A DNA stretch of 64,000 nt from Phoronis australis (GCA_002633005.1 NMRA01000074.1:1049417-1113416); one strand, 5' to 3'; counted from the stretch's first letter, positions 27,601 to 36,351 are shown. Translations and numbers: made by a program. The notes: generated by a model from the sequence alone, not told the origin.

Positions 27601-30600
27601 TGTTCTGTACCTTTACTCATCAGCCTAAAATCAGAAAAACGCTTGAATTACCCATGCATTTTTAGTTAAGCACACTCATTGGTTAAAATTCAGCTCACGA
27701 CAGAAAAGTGGTGTATGTGGGAAATACATGGACATGCAGCGTACGTATTTTATACTATCTAAAAAAACAGCAAAAAAAAAACGAAAAGCGCTCAGCACGG
27801 AGCTTGTAAATTAGTCCATTAGGTTGTACCTATTCATATTCGGCGGCAATGCAACACAACATTCTTTGCCATCGTGGAACGACACTGTGGCCTTTGGTGG
27901 AGGGGCTTGTGGAGACTTTGGTAGTGCGGTCATTTTTTCTGAAAGTCGTCTTCAATTTCTTGAAAAAACCCTGTTGAACATGTTTTGCATCATTAACTGG
28001 AGCGGAGATACTGGTGTTTTCCGAAACGTCAAGGCTGACTGCATCAGAAGATGTCGCATTGTTGGGCAATTCTGCAACACCATACGGGTTGCCGTCATCC
28101 TCACGAATGTGTACAACGTCACCTTATTTGTCGATGCGAGATTTCGTAATCATGTCGTCCTCAGCATCGCGTTGAGGGCTACAGAAGCTTCTTGTGACAT
28201 GGTTGGCAGAACAAATTGCGGGACCAGTGGGGTTGACGTTTATTAGAAGCCGACCGCGAACGCTGTCTGGTTTGTAAGGAATTGGAGATCTAACGATGGT
28301 CTCTTCGATATCAGTATTGGTTTTCTCTACCTGAGTTTTCTCTGGCTTGTTAGCACTGCATGTAGACGACATTGGATCTTTTCTCTCCAGGATCTGGGGC
28401 TCTGCGGTTTCACATGCGTTGTTCTGCTCGATTTTTGTCGCCTTTTTCGTCTCGTATTCTATGAAATACTCGATGAGGGCTGCTTCAGTGCTTGTGGGTT
28501 ATGCGGTTTGCCTCAGATTTTCGGCATAACAACTCACTCTGATAGAAGCTCAAGTCATTTATGTATCCCTCGTATATTTCTTTTACTCCAAGATCAGTCT
28601 CTGCTTCATTGAGTTCAATGGCAGCGTCCAATACTTCGGCCAACCATTTTTCATCGTCGATGTTTTTGCAATGGTCTGCGTTACCGAGCATGAAGCCCCA
28701 CACAAAAGATACTACTTTATCAGTCATTCTCAATACAGATTGAGAAATACAGCTAACACACCGCACTAAATATAATGTCATTCTTTCGAGCAAATTTTCT
28801 AATTTCCATCCGGTAGCCATTTGTAGGTCCATTATATAAATGATTAACGATTACGTATAATGTACGTCAACAATAGCACGACGTCACAAATCAAAGACGT
28901 CATTGGGCAATTTTTAATAACAATTTTCAACCAACTTTAAACAACCTTTAAACATGCATAATCTCATTAAATTGCAAATGAAGGACTAAATTTAGACACG
29001 TCAACTACATCGGGGACGGAACCTACGAATTGGAGATGAAAAAGAAGACCGTCCGCCTGAACCTGCCGCTTCAAATAGGCTTCCTTGTTTATCTGTACGC
29101 AAAGTTGCGCGTGTTGGAGTTTTACTATGACTTCATGTTGAGAGTCGTCGACTGATCTGATTTCGAACATTGCGAGACGGACACACACTCGGCGTACGTG
29201 GCTATATCCGGTAACTGTCTAGAGGGCGTGATTAAACCAGACATGCGAGCAGCTTTAGAGAGGGAAAAACATCTTTGGTTTCCGCGAACGGACACGGAAG
29301 AAAACGAAGCCTAAGACACGCGCACGCCCGACTTATTGAAACTGGAATTTGAAGGGGACTACTGCATCGCACTTTGCTCTATAACGTATTACGAAGAGGC
29401 GGACGACGTTAAATCTCATTTTAGCTGTAAAGGAGTGCAACGACAGAGAAATGTAATCGACAAGGCGAGGTATCTCAAAGTGTTACAGACCACGAAGAGT
29501 AGCTCGGCCCTCAACGAAGGGTTTCGGTTAGGCGGTGATAACACTATGTATACCTACCTGCAAGAGAGGTGCGCGTTCACCTACTTTTATCCCAAAAGAC
29601 AAGTGTTCGACGACGGCGTCACCACTGGACTTTGAACATTTAATTCGGGACATTTAATAATTTGCTACTAATAATTTACTACTTTTACGGATAATGGTGT
29701 CTGAACGTCTTGATGATTTTTGTAGTGTATTCGATTTTACTTGTCATTAATACACGTTTAAACAATATCAGGTTTATGTTCTATTTTTGGTGACCACATC
29801 TTATTATTAATACTATTCGTTTAGTACCGTCGGTACCTGAGTTAGACTTTACGCGACATCTGTTGTTGAGTCGGATGGTTATCCCTTTTTGTAGCGGAAT
29901 ATACACAACATTTGTTTTCGATCAATGAGAACAATATACAACAACGACAATTGGCGCACACGAAATAAGGTACCTTTTGTTCTTATTCAGAAGCCTGATC
30001 CCTCTTTTGTTTCGGCTCTCAATCCGTTGCGAGAAGCCGCAAAAACGTGCCATGAAAGCATCGAGGTGCCTCTCTAACGGGTCTAATTAAACATATTACG
30101 TCATGAAGTGTGACGTCATTGACACATCCGTCCGGTAGGTGAATAATTTCCCTTCCGATTGCAGTTATCACACGTGACCTTTGACCTTTTCCTTTCGCAT
30201 TGATGACCTTTGACCGAGGAGCCGCAAAAACAGGCGTGCTAAACCTCTTACTATATTACTCAGTTACTTAGTGGAGAAAACTGGTTCTCAAAATTTGGGC
30301 ACGCTACATCAGACCATCACCACAAGGTCTGCAAAAGCTATTCTCATGGCATTTCATTCCAATGTCATGATTGTGACGAGACTCTGCTGGCGATTGTAAA
30401 TTGTTGGCCTGAATATTATCACTTTGCTCATTAATGTCATGAAATGCCGCAAGACAGTTGGACCTTCTGATCGTGAAAGGTCTTTTTAACGGCTGACTTG
30501 CTTTTCGACAGTGACCATCTACTGAGCAAGCTAGAGAAGGTGGTCACTGTCTAACTTGCATGTTGGTGAAAGTCCTATCAGCCCTCTTGCGACTTTCACG

Positions 30601-32188
30601 AGAACGAGGTACAAATTTGTTTTAGCCACTTACTTCTATATCAAACACAGGACCCCATTTGTTGAAGTTAGCTGTGTTGTTACCAATTCGAATGTCTACG
30701 ATGTCGCTTATGGCTACACCTGGAACAAGAGATCAATTTTTTTTTGTGCACTCACTCGGCAACCAGTAAAGCTGAGACCTACGCTAGGACCTCGCTTAAA
30801 TCTATCCAAAATCATGTGTTCTCATTTACAATGCATGTCAATATGTCATGTAATCTCGCGAAGTCTTGCTTTTTAGCAAGGTCCTGGCGTTTGAGAACTA
30901 CATGTATGCCCAGATGATTGACATCATGTAGCGCATACCACGTGACGATTATTGTATTGTTCATGCGACTTCAGTAGACTAAGCAGTGCATTAATGAATA
31001 CCTACTGGACTTATTACAACTGAATTTTGACGTGATAAGTTGGATAAAAAACAAAAATCCAATTAGGAATTTCACACTCGTCATATTCCTTTCTGCGATA
31101 TGGTTTCATATCCGTCACCAACTCAACTCACAGGTAAAGCGTACATGCGCCATTTTCGAATTTGCTATTTTAGGGTTGGTCAGTCTCAATAAAGTGTGAA
31201 ACGTTTTCTCCAGTTATCGTATTGAAAGTTTCGATGTTCTTGGTAACTGAAATGGTACCCTGTCGCTGTAAAGAGTGCTATGATTCGATTTTTGTTTTTT
31301 TAGTGAACAAAGTACTGCTAATTGTGGCTTTAGGTGAAAATTATTGATTATTAGAATCACTGAAACACCATTTGTTCAATTTATTCAAATGGTCATGAGA
31401 GAGTGCATGTTTTTATGTCGTTGCGGCAATAGTTGTTCACTTTGAGATCCGATTAATGCGTGACCTCTGGCGCCACGAAGCGGTTGCACGGTCTACAAGG
31501 ACTCCAGCTGTATTGTAAATGTAAGTCAAAGTGGTCCTTGCACAAAGTCGGTGCTGCAACCGTGCGACATGAGTCTAAACTCTCTTAACTATGGAAGCTA
31601 AAACATGAACAGTTCCTTCATTGGACGATTGTTTAGGGAACTTGCAAATATTTTTCGCCGCAAGTGCGTGGCTAATGACTCGCGTCTACGGAACGCAACC
31701 CTGGGACCTGTTTCACTACGAAAAGTGATTTAAAATAAAATCGGTCTTACTCTCCCACTTCACATTTTCTGAATAAAACTTCAACCAAGTAATTGTGAGA
31801 AAAGAACAGTCTAGAAAAAACCTACAAAACCATTTTACTATTTACGGCACTTAATTGTATATTGTCAGACTTTGCATTTTTCCTTAGGTCAGATTTGGTT
31901 ATTTTTCATAAAATAAATTTGTGGACCGCATGATTGACCAAATTTTTTACTTCAGTCAATTTTCATGAAAAAGTACTCAGGATTCACTTTGAGAAAGTGC
32001 CCGGATTATACTTATATCTTATGGCGGACTAGTACCTATCACATCGTCTTCGCCTTTCTTCTTCTCCGAACCCCGGTACCTGAGCTGCGACAGGTCCTCG
32101 GTCACGTAAAACCAGCGAGGATACATTCCCATCACCGTCACTTTCTTCAGCTCCGTGCCTTTCGTCAAGAACTTGTGTATGTCAGGTT
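3592..32188 (-). CDS. Phosphoinositide phospholipase C, delta type (PLC-A), 5' end not found
   Basis: Hydrolyses PIP2 at the membrane to IP3 and diacylglycerol (known for the family). Exons in transcript order: 32188-32036, 30719-30634, 22312-22122, 20161-20032, 19366-19245, 18737-18574, 17739-17619, 16898-16813, 15762-15642, 13438-13270, 12917-12671, 12359-12180, 11746-11642, 7962-7898, 7078-6946, 5423-5274, 3674-3592. All junctions are GT-AG and the frame holds throughout (767 aa plus an unplaced N-terminus). Domains: PH, EF hands (loop [12 protein letters not shown]), X ([35 protein letters not shown]), acidic linker, Y ([14 protein letters not shown]), C2 (VDPYVKL, RDND). The catalytic His, Asn, Glu and Asp are present. 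The first exon here opens with a splice acceptor, so a start exon must lie upstream. The PH basic cluster typical of PIP2 binding is weakened. Introns are loaded with transposons. Confidence 0.9.
4225..4400. repeat. Dispersed repeat, copy 1 (pair with 31,085-31,205)
   Basis: Shares with 31,085-31,205 a block around 'ccgtcacca' followed by 'gcgccattttc' and 'agggttg'. The two are diverged and non-coding. The family is unknown. Confidence 0.5.
5274..5423 (-). CDS. PLC-A exon 16: C2 domain
   Basis: 150 nt, as in PLC-B. Encodes [19 protein letters not shown] and FVVRDND, keeping the DxD calcium loop. Donor GTAAAA. Confidence 0.93.
5841..6645. mobile_element. THAP/Kolobok-like DNA transposon, degraded copy 1
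   Basis: 5841-6010 resembles the terminal repeat of the element at 23,145-24,452, including 'ttgattatcccagaca' and 'ctactccggaagtgac'. 6360-6640 matches that element's interior (23,530-23,750). In between is a + strand fragment beginning at 6164 with [16 protein letters not shown] and WGKCTVC. This faintly recalls the Cys-rich C-terminal domain often seen in transposon-linked proteins, but it is too short to assign. The copy lies in PLC-A intron 15. No second terminal repeat is seen. Confidence 0.6.
6946..7078 (-). CDS. PLC-A exon 15: C2 domain
   Basis: 133 nt, as in PLC-B. Encodes [20 protein letters not shown]; the Asp of VDPYVKL is a C2 calcium ligand. Confidence 0.92.
7215..7796. mobile_element. 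MITE family 1, copy A
   Basis: The ends are imperfect inverted repeats (CTTAAAGTGGCTTAGAACGC at the left; GCGTTCCATGCCTCTCTAAAG read at the right end). The interior aligns with 16,153-16,663, including 'gagcgcatg' and 'tttcaaaaatag'. Non-coding; lies in PLC-A intron 14. Confidence 0.65.
7898..7962 (-). CDS. PLC-A exon 14: Y-C2 junction
   Basis: 65 nt, as in PLC-B. Encodes [20 protein letters not shown]. Donor GTTAGT. A 3.7-kb intron precedes it. Confidence 0.88.
7963..11641. other. PLC-A intron 13 (3.7 kb)
   Basis: No coding exon, RNA gene or clear transposon was recognised. Open frames on either strand look random and lack splice-bounded conservation with PLC-B. Confidence 0.5.
11642..11746 (-). 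CDS. PLC-A exon 13: end of Y domain
   Basis: 105 nt, as in PLC-B. Encodes [19 protein letters not shown] and [12 protein letters not shown]. Donor GTAAGA. Confidence 0.93.
12180..12359 (-). CDS. PLC-A exon 12: Y domain
   Basis: 180 nt, as in PLC-B. Encodes [19 protein letters not shown], with the Ser and Arg that contact the inositol phosphates. Confidence 0.95.
12671..12917 (-). CDS. PLC-A exon 11: X-Y linker
   Basis: 247 nt, 33 more than PLC-B. Begins [10 protein letters not shown], passes through an acidic stretch ([14 protein letters not shown]) and enters the Y domain at [16 protein letters not shown]. The acidic linker is autoinhibitory in PLC-delta (known). Confidence 0.92.
13270..13438 (-). 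CDS. PLC-A exon 10: end of X domain
   Basis: 169 nt, as in PLC-B. Encodes [20 protein letters not shown] and ends KILIK. The Glu of SIENH is a conserved calcium ligand. Confidence 0.95.
14446..14705. repeat. 21-bp minisatellite with palindromic CTATCGATAG core, about 13 units
   Basis: Units recur every 21 bp in the best part (for example cores at 14,527 and 14,548), with spacer 'acttactatct'. The core is itself palindromic. A shorter inverted array of about six degraded units lies near 15,110-15,210. Confidence 0.85.
14790..14984 (+). pseudogene. Possible integrase-type transposase N-terminal fragment
   Basis: An open segment without ATG reads [20 protein letters not shown] and then [15 protein letters not shown]. 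This looks like the helix-turn-helix before the DDE integrase core found in invertebrate transposon proteins. It is recognised from pattern only. It sits between the inverted arms of the fold-back element and is far too short to act. Confidence 0.4.
15642..15762 (-). CDS. PLC-A exon 9: X domain with second catalytic His
   Basis: 121 nt, as in PLC-B. Encodes [19 protein letters not shown]; the Asp of LDCWDG and His of YHG are catalytic in the family. Donor GTAAGT. Confidence 0.94.
16153..16663. mobile_element. MITE family 1, copy B
   Basis: Terminal inverted repeats: CTTTAAAGTGACATGG at the left and CCATGTCTATTTAAAG at the right. The interior is homologous to 7,215-7,796. Lies in PLC-A intron 8. 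Confidence 0.7.
16813..16898 (-). CDS. PLC-A exon 8: X domain
   Basis: 86 nt, as in PLC-B. Encodes [17 protein letters not shown] and ends GCRCVE, containing the Ca-binding Glu. Confidence 0.93.
17619..17739 (-). CDS. PLC-A exon 7: EF to X junction, catalytic SSSHNT
   Basis: Encodes [12 protein letters not shown] and ends at [13 protein letters not shown], which holds the first catalytic His. Donor GTAAGA, phase 2. Confidence 0.93.
17850..17945. repeat. Dispersed repeat, pair with 36,785-36,890
   Basis: Both copies contain 'ttacaagcgaagta' and later 'ttgcgtttacgaa' at like spacing. Non-coding, intronic. Confidence 0.55.
18574..18737 (-). CDS. PLC-A exon 6: EF-hand lobe 2
   Basis: 164 nt, as in PLC-B. 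Encodes [18 protein letters not shown]. The donor GTTCGT lies at the same codon position as in the paralogue; the frame stays open beyond it by chance. Confidence 0.9.
18952..18993. repeat. Perfect 18-bp stem hairpin
   Basis: Arms 18952-18969 and 18976-18993 are exact inverted copies around a 6-nt loop. AT-rich; function unknown. Lies in PLC-A intron 5. Confidence 0.7.
19245..19366 (-). CDS. PLC-A exon 5: EF-hand 2 region
   Basis: Encodes [20 protein letters not shown] and [11 protein letters not shown], one residue longer than PLC-B. The donor GTTTGA is non-consensus at +3 and +4. Confidence 0.88.
20032..20161 (-). CDS. PLC-A exon 4: EF-hand 1
   Basis: 130 nt, as in PLC-B. The loop [12 protein letters not shown] has D1, N3, D5 and E12 as in a canonical EF-hand. 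Acceptor TTACAG, donor GTACGT. Confidence 0.92.
21355..21505. mobile_element. MITE family 2, copy A (151 bp)
   Basis: Ends GCCTCCCGTTCAGTAA and TTACTGAACAGGAGGC are inverted. The interior holds 'ttttagctaggtcctagcgtaggtc'-type blocks (20 nt or more shared) also found at 38,266 and 30,777. Lies in PLC-A intron 3. Confidence 0.75.
21979..22014. repeat. Short (CAG)n-type microsatellite
   Basis: About a dozen CAG triplets with AAG/AAC interruptions. Intronic, so not translated. Confidence 0.8.
22122..22312 (-). CDS. PLC-A exon 3: end of PH domain
   Basis: 191 nt, 27 more than PLC-B exon 3. Encodes [14 protein letters not shown] and then [15 protein letters not shown], the C-terminal PH helix. 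Donor GTAAGT. A MITE is inserted 29 nt upstream of its acceptor. Confidence 0.9.
22342..22790. mobile_element. 449-bp MITE with aattcg target duplication
   Basis: Ends CAGACGTGCCAAG and CTTGGCAGGTCTG are inverted with one mismatch. They are flanked by the direct repeat aattcg (22336-22341 and 22791-22796). The left part carries several CTCACGC motifs and the right part repeated 'agcaaaattt'. It lies only 29 nt upstream of the PLC-A exon 3 acceptor. Confidence 0.82.
23145..24452. mobile_element. THAP-bearing DNA transposon (Kolobok-like), copy 2
   Basis: Terminal inverted repeats of about 315 bp (23147-23465 and 24138-24452) are highly similar and begin AGGCAAAGGCAACC / GGCGAAGGCAACC. TTAA abuts both ends (23144-23147 and 24449-24452), as for Kolobok elements, which also carry THAP domains (known). 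Both repeats reach into the start of a THAP reading frame. Lies in PLC-A intron 2. A P-element relative is the main alternative. Confidence 0.75.
23547..24184 (-). pseudogene. THAP-domain transposon protein, frameshifted
   Basis: The minus-strand frame starts [15 protein letters not shown] at 24184 and runs through [12 protein letters not shown] and [11 protein letters not shown], the pattern of a THAP zinc finger (Cys pair, then Cys-His, then a C-terminal proline). The Cys-His pair has one extra residue compared with the usual spacing. The frame breaks in an 8-T run near 23,890; a second frame (23897-23547) continues with a Ser-rich tail ([13 protein letters not shown]). It is too short to include a catalytic domain, so this is a non-autonomous remnant. 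Confidence 0.65.
26470..27072. repeat. Polinton left terminal inverted repeat
   Basis: Inverted copy of 29710-30323 with scattered substitutions. It contains two DR1-type sites (26570-26581 and 26598-26610) and TGACGTCA (26666-26673). Confidence 0.88.
27830..28832 (-). pseudogene. Unrecognised Polinton-internal gene, broken
   Basis: Minus-strand frames follow each other: 28832-28485 (starts [18 protein letters not shown]), a second frame from about 28498 to 28124, and after an in-frame TAA (28124-28126) the same frame continues to 27830. The first part is acidic and helical ([18 protein letters not shown]); the second is Lys/Glu/Ser-rich with no domain I know. One frame change near 28,500 and one stop suggest decay, although an intron at the first break is possible. 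It does not look like any standard Polinton core gene. Confidence 0.5.
28982..29635 (+). pseudogene. Protein-primed type-B DNA polymerase fragment (Polinton)
   Basis: A single frame with two in-frame stops (TGA 29153-29155, TAA 29312-29314) matches the palm and C-terminal region of Polinton PolB. Recognisable pieces are [27 protein letters not shown] (motif C region, where DTDS is expected), [13 protein letters not shown], and near the end [18 protein letters not shown] and [15 protein letters not shown]. The exonuclease, TPR and finger parts are absent. The altered motif C and the stops make it non-functional. It ends 75 bp before the right terminal repeat. Confidence 0.82.
29710..30323. repeat. 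Polinton right terminal inverted repeat
   Basis: Inverted copy of 26470-27072. The DR1-type sites are kept at 30175-30187 and 30204-30215, and the CRE at 30111-30118. Confidence 0.88.
30517..30553. repeat. Hairpin (gacagtgaccatct / aggtggtcactgtc)
   Basis: Near-perfect 14-bp stem with a loop of about 17 nt, just outside the Polinton and in PLC-A intron 2. Function unknown. Confidence 0.55.
30634..30719 (-). CDS. PLC-A exon 2: PH domain middle
   Basis: 86 nt, the same length and phase as PLC-B exon 2. Encodes [18 protein letters not shown], equivalent to the DI-E-R-G strand of the PLC-delta PH domain. Acceptor TTCCAG, donor GTAAGT. It lies 310 bp from the end of the Polinton. Confidence 0.85.
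30771..30895. mobile_element. MITE family 2, degraded copy
   Basis: Shares 'cctacgctaggacct' and 'gcgaagtcttgctttttagc' with 38,266-38,377. The ends are eroded. Lies in PLC-A intron 1. Confidence 0.6.
31085..31205. repeat. Dispersed repeat, copy 2 (pair with 4,225-4,400)
   Basis: Homologous block containing 'gcgccattttcgaattt' and 'agggttggtca'. Unclassified. Confidence 0.5.
32036..32188 (-). CDS. PLC-A exon 1 (first found): N-terminal part of PH domain
   Basis: Encodes [16 protein letters not shown] followed by MYPRWFYV. The acceptor TTGCAG lies at 32189-32194 and the donor is GTACTA. It begins two bases into a codon and ends in phase 1, matching PLC-B exon 1. The donor is weaker than usual. 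Confidence 0.8.
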
Positions 32189-35100
32189 CTGCAATGATTT
32201 AGTTGATTTACACCTGGCGTCTGTTTGATGACACGTGACTGAAAACTCAAGTCAGAAATTTGGCCTAACACTCCCATTATTACTTCAGAAATGGGGGATA
32301 GATCGAGTAGTTACCTGTCGGCTACCTGCTTGTGTTTGCGGACCTAGCTTTTGAGCCCGTCCTGTGCCCTTCGTCGCAACCAACAGCCACTAGGTGGTGT
32401 TGGACATCCACCAAGGACCGCGTATTGGTAACAAAGAGACGCGAAGATTTCCGCCAGTACCTCAACGAAGGGCCAGGACGGCCAGGTAGGTCCACAAACA
32501 CAAACAGGTCGCCGATTATCGGTAACTAATCTTCTATCCGCTATACTGTTTAAAGGCGCAAGCTATGAACATTCATTCTGTTATTTCAGAAATATTTGTA
32601 ACTACATCTGAAAACATGCAGATAACAGCTAGTTTGTGAGAAAATTTCGAAAATCGTTTCTGGAGTGTGGTGCGCGCTAGGCAATAACCATCGCCTTTGC
32701 TGATCAGACCATGGTCATTGCCTAGGTGCGCGCATAACTACTTGGCTAAGCATTTTTTTCAGCAGTTGTCAGTGGAAGCGCCAGACCGAATTTCTGTCTT
32801 AAGTCTTAAGTTACTTTCTAGCCTTGGTGACGCGTATGAAGTGAATTGACCTGAACAAGTCATGACTGAACGAAAAAGATTGGTATTCCCGAAATTGGGC
32901 TTCGCATGTTAAACTTAGATTATCAGATTTCGGATTCTACAAGGTTTGATTGAATCAAGGTGTCGAATTTGCAAATTCATTCCTGGAAAATTTCACACAA
33001 CGAAAAAGGACTGTTATTTACAAGGGTGGCTACAAAGTATGTGTTTTAACTCTAAATTGTATTTTGATAACAATTTAAGACAGAATTTAATTTGAAATTA
33101 GTCTAACTATACTTATAGAGATTATGACCACGGTACGTTTTTATTCCGGCTCTGAATCACCAACCGAAGCAGGCAGGTACTTAATTATTGTTCGGGCATT
33201 AAGTGTGCCTCTTCTGGCTCACTATTACGAGGACGAATTTCTTTTTCTTTTTAATTTTGATAAGTATATTGACGTGTACGTGTATTTCTTTAACCACCGT
33301 TCGATGTTTAAATTCACTAAGCTGACATCAACGTGTGATAAGGAACACCTTTTTAACCTCAGCAAATTTGTATCCTCAGTCTTTTAACTTCGTGAGAACT
33401 TACTGCGGGGTTAAATATTGAACATGTACTATGGACCTTCATTAGCGAAATGATATCATCTCAGCCATGGCGTAATGCATTTCAAGCAACTGGTGTCTCT
33501 AACGCATAGTTGCTTTGCAGCTACTTTCCTTCGACCAACACGTCAATGCGTACCCTTTCAGGTTTACGGCTGTAAATTCGTCACTGACGTTACTCGCGAA
33601 ACTTTCCTTTGCAGCTAGCGCCCTCATGTGACCGGAGAGGCGCTGCAAATGGGAACTCCTGGACGCCACCGCGCATGTCTGAGGTAATCGCCCGTAATGA
33701 AAACAACAATCATGCGGTCTTGAACTTTTACACAGGACAGATGAATGACACTACTTTGTTAAACACCATCTTGTGCTACTCCGGAATAACGTTAAGTGGA
33801 CTGGTGACATCGACATAATGGGTTCCAGTATTTCTTGGACTTCAGCAGGCCTGCAGACATTGGCATCAATCGCCGAAAGCAGTCGCTAAAGGTCGTTCCA
33901 CAACTTCATCAGCAGAATAAGGGTAGAACGCCATTTTTCCAACACCGTTAAATAATTTAGTTTACTCAAGGAAGACTGTAGTTTTAATGACACTAATTTT
34001 GTGTCAGATTTTATCTTACCACTTTTTTACCACATCGGTGCAAAGCTGTATATTTAGTATACAGCTTTGTACCAAGGCTACCCAGGTCCCAGTTGCGTAA
34101 GGTTTACCGCTCAAGAGCAACAATAACGTCGCATTATCACGCGTCACGTTGATATTGTTGAACAATGTAACTGACGTCATGCAACAATCAAACTTATCCA
34201 GCGTTTAAGTCTAGAGGTTGTATGCAACCCAGCCCTGGAAAGTTGCAAAAAACATATGAAATTCAAAGTACTACTAATAAAACTTGCCTAAAAAGTCATC
34301 CATTGTTATGAATTCCACTGACGCCACGCAAATCTCTATAAAGTCTGATACGTTGACACGGGGGAACTCCTTATTCCAGAAGTTACATCATGGCTTGTCA
34401 ACATGCTAAAAATCTTTTTAAAAATCATTGGTATACACCACGCGACTTCAACTTGAGCATGCACTACATGCACGCAAGCGCTTGTAGACACGTGACTAGA
34501 CTGCGGATCTTTTGCAACACCTTGATAACAACAGGCTTGATGACGCACTTAACATTTGAACCTTGCTACAAGCTGTATAAACACTTTGGTGAATCGGGCG
34601 TTTGATAAGGAATTCCGTATTAAATGCGCATTTTACGGAAAATTATCGAGAACGTATCATCACGCATTTATGTAGGCTAAATTTGTCGGTCAAACCCACC
34701 AACTTAAGTCCAAACAGGTTTAGAAGTCTCAAGGCCTTACGTAAAGAGTGTAGGCCGTTCTCAATCAATGCACCCGCACTGCACATCAAATTTTGAGTAG
34801 GACAAGCTCAAATCACATCTGCATGCAGAAATTATTCTGCAGAAATAGTACGGCGAATATAACTGTACGGATATAAAATCCTTCAAAAGTACGGATTGAC
34901 ATTCGACATTTTACTGTTCGTTTGTCACTCCGCCATTTTTTACTTAACGATGAATTATATACATTGGCTTGACTCATTGGCTGGTATTCGGGTCGCGCAT
35001 CAAACGCCAATGCCACGTGACCTATAAATTACGATTTTGAAAACAGTGCTAAAATCAGCTATTTCCCTTACTTGTAAATATTTAGAACGGTTCTTTGTCG

Positions 35101-36351
35101 AATAATTATTGAGCAGACACATATTGTCGACCCCCACCAAACAAGATATGAATAGAATAGATGCTCTCATTGATGAAAGCAATTGAGATTTTTCAAATAA
35201 CATATTTAATTTGTGTAGTTTTCGTGGTTTTAAAACAGTTATTTATTTGTCAATTATCACATTTTTGTTTCACTTCAAAATACACGGATACTGACTAATT
35301 CTCTGTATAAGGACCCAGACTGAGGAATTCTCAGTAGGCCGGTACCTGATTGGGGAATTCTTAGTACATGGGCTCTGATTGCATGGGGAGGTGTAAAAGT
35401 AAACGAAGCTAGACGCTATGATTAATTTTCCAGTTAATTCGAAGCAAACAATAAAATATGTTTAGGACTGCAGCCCTACCTTAATTCGAAGATGTCCGAC
35501 CGGACCTGCAAACTGAAAGATTTCATATCAAAAGAAACCATTAATGCCACGTACAAGCGCCACTTGCGTCATTTCAACTGAAATCTGCAGTTTATTGCCC
35601 AGCAAGGAGCGCAGTGTAAAAGTTCGTTGCTTAAAGAGTTGTAACGACACAGCTGTTTGGTCGACGAATCTGCAGCGATTTTAACACCAAAGCCAGTGGC
35701 CAGCCGCTTTTAAGAGGGTTCCACGACTTATTTTCGCCTTTATATTCTAAAGATTTGGTGCACATCCGTGCCACATCTTCTCAGATATTCATTGGAAACG
35801 AGTTTGACAAAGTATCCGATAGTAGATGCCAGCGAATCCAGTAAGCCCGCAGTCCCGCAGAGGGCGGTCGCCTTATAGTCAGGAAAACACATTCAGGTAA
35901 GAATGTCTTAAATTTTTAATAACTCGTAAATTTTCAATATATACATGTACATTTGCTTGCAACAAATACTAAAATAACAAAAGTAGCACACATGCAACGG
36001 TTTAGATACTACGAATGTCTCACAAATCGGATTTTCTTTGAACAATGGTTCTCCAGAACATGATACCCCATTTGGCACTGTTCCAAGGGTCAACAAATAA
36101 CAGTTAAGACACAAAAATCTAGTATTGCCATCACCATGACAGAAGTTAATATGATTGTTTATACTGATACGTTGACCCCACGCTACAGCTGCTTGATAAA
36201 CTGAAGCGTCACCACCTGACACATTGCAATGACGTCAGAACAGAGAAAAATGTTGCTGATGTCTCTCCAACAACAAACCTCAGACACAGTTAACTATAAG
36301 ACGAACGTACATGGTACAAGAATCAACAAATACTCTTTTCAATAACGGTGA
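32189..36351. other. Intergenic region between PLC-A and PLC-B
   Basis: Must hold the promoter and start exon of PLC-A and the 3' UTR of PLC-B. I could not place the start exon. A minus-strand ATTAAA (35915-35920) and AATAAA (35591-35596) could end PLC-B. Hairpins occur at 32672-32733 and about 34,043-34,073. No other gene recognised. Confidence 0.5.
32672..32733. repeat. Imperfect hairpin, about 20-bp stem
   Basis: gcgcgctaggcaataaccat at the left is mirrored by atggtcattgcctaggtgcg at the right, around an 18-20-nt loop. Confidence 0.6.

Larger units (their letters stand above)
26470..30323. mobile_element. Internally deleted Polinton (Maverick), 3.85 kb
   Basis: Terminal inverted repeats of about 600 bp occupy 26470-27072 and 29710-30323. 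A candidate 6-bp target duplication aaggtc flanks the element (26464-26469 and 30324-30329), the size known for Polintons. The interior holds a decayed type-B DNA polymerase fragment beside the right repeat and an unrecognised minus-strand gene. Full Polintons are 15-20 kb, and integrase, protease, ATPase and capsid genes are not seen. It lies in PLC-A intron 2. The repeat ends differ by a few bases, so the exact termini are uncertain. Confidence 0.82.

Noticed and set aside
27824..28246. 140-codon + strand frame in the Polinton
   Set aside because: It lies opposite the minus-strand frames, starts without ATG and has no recognisable protein character; taken as a shadow.
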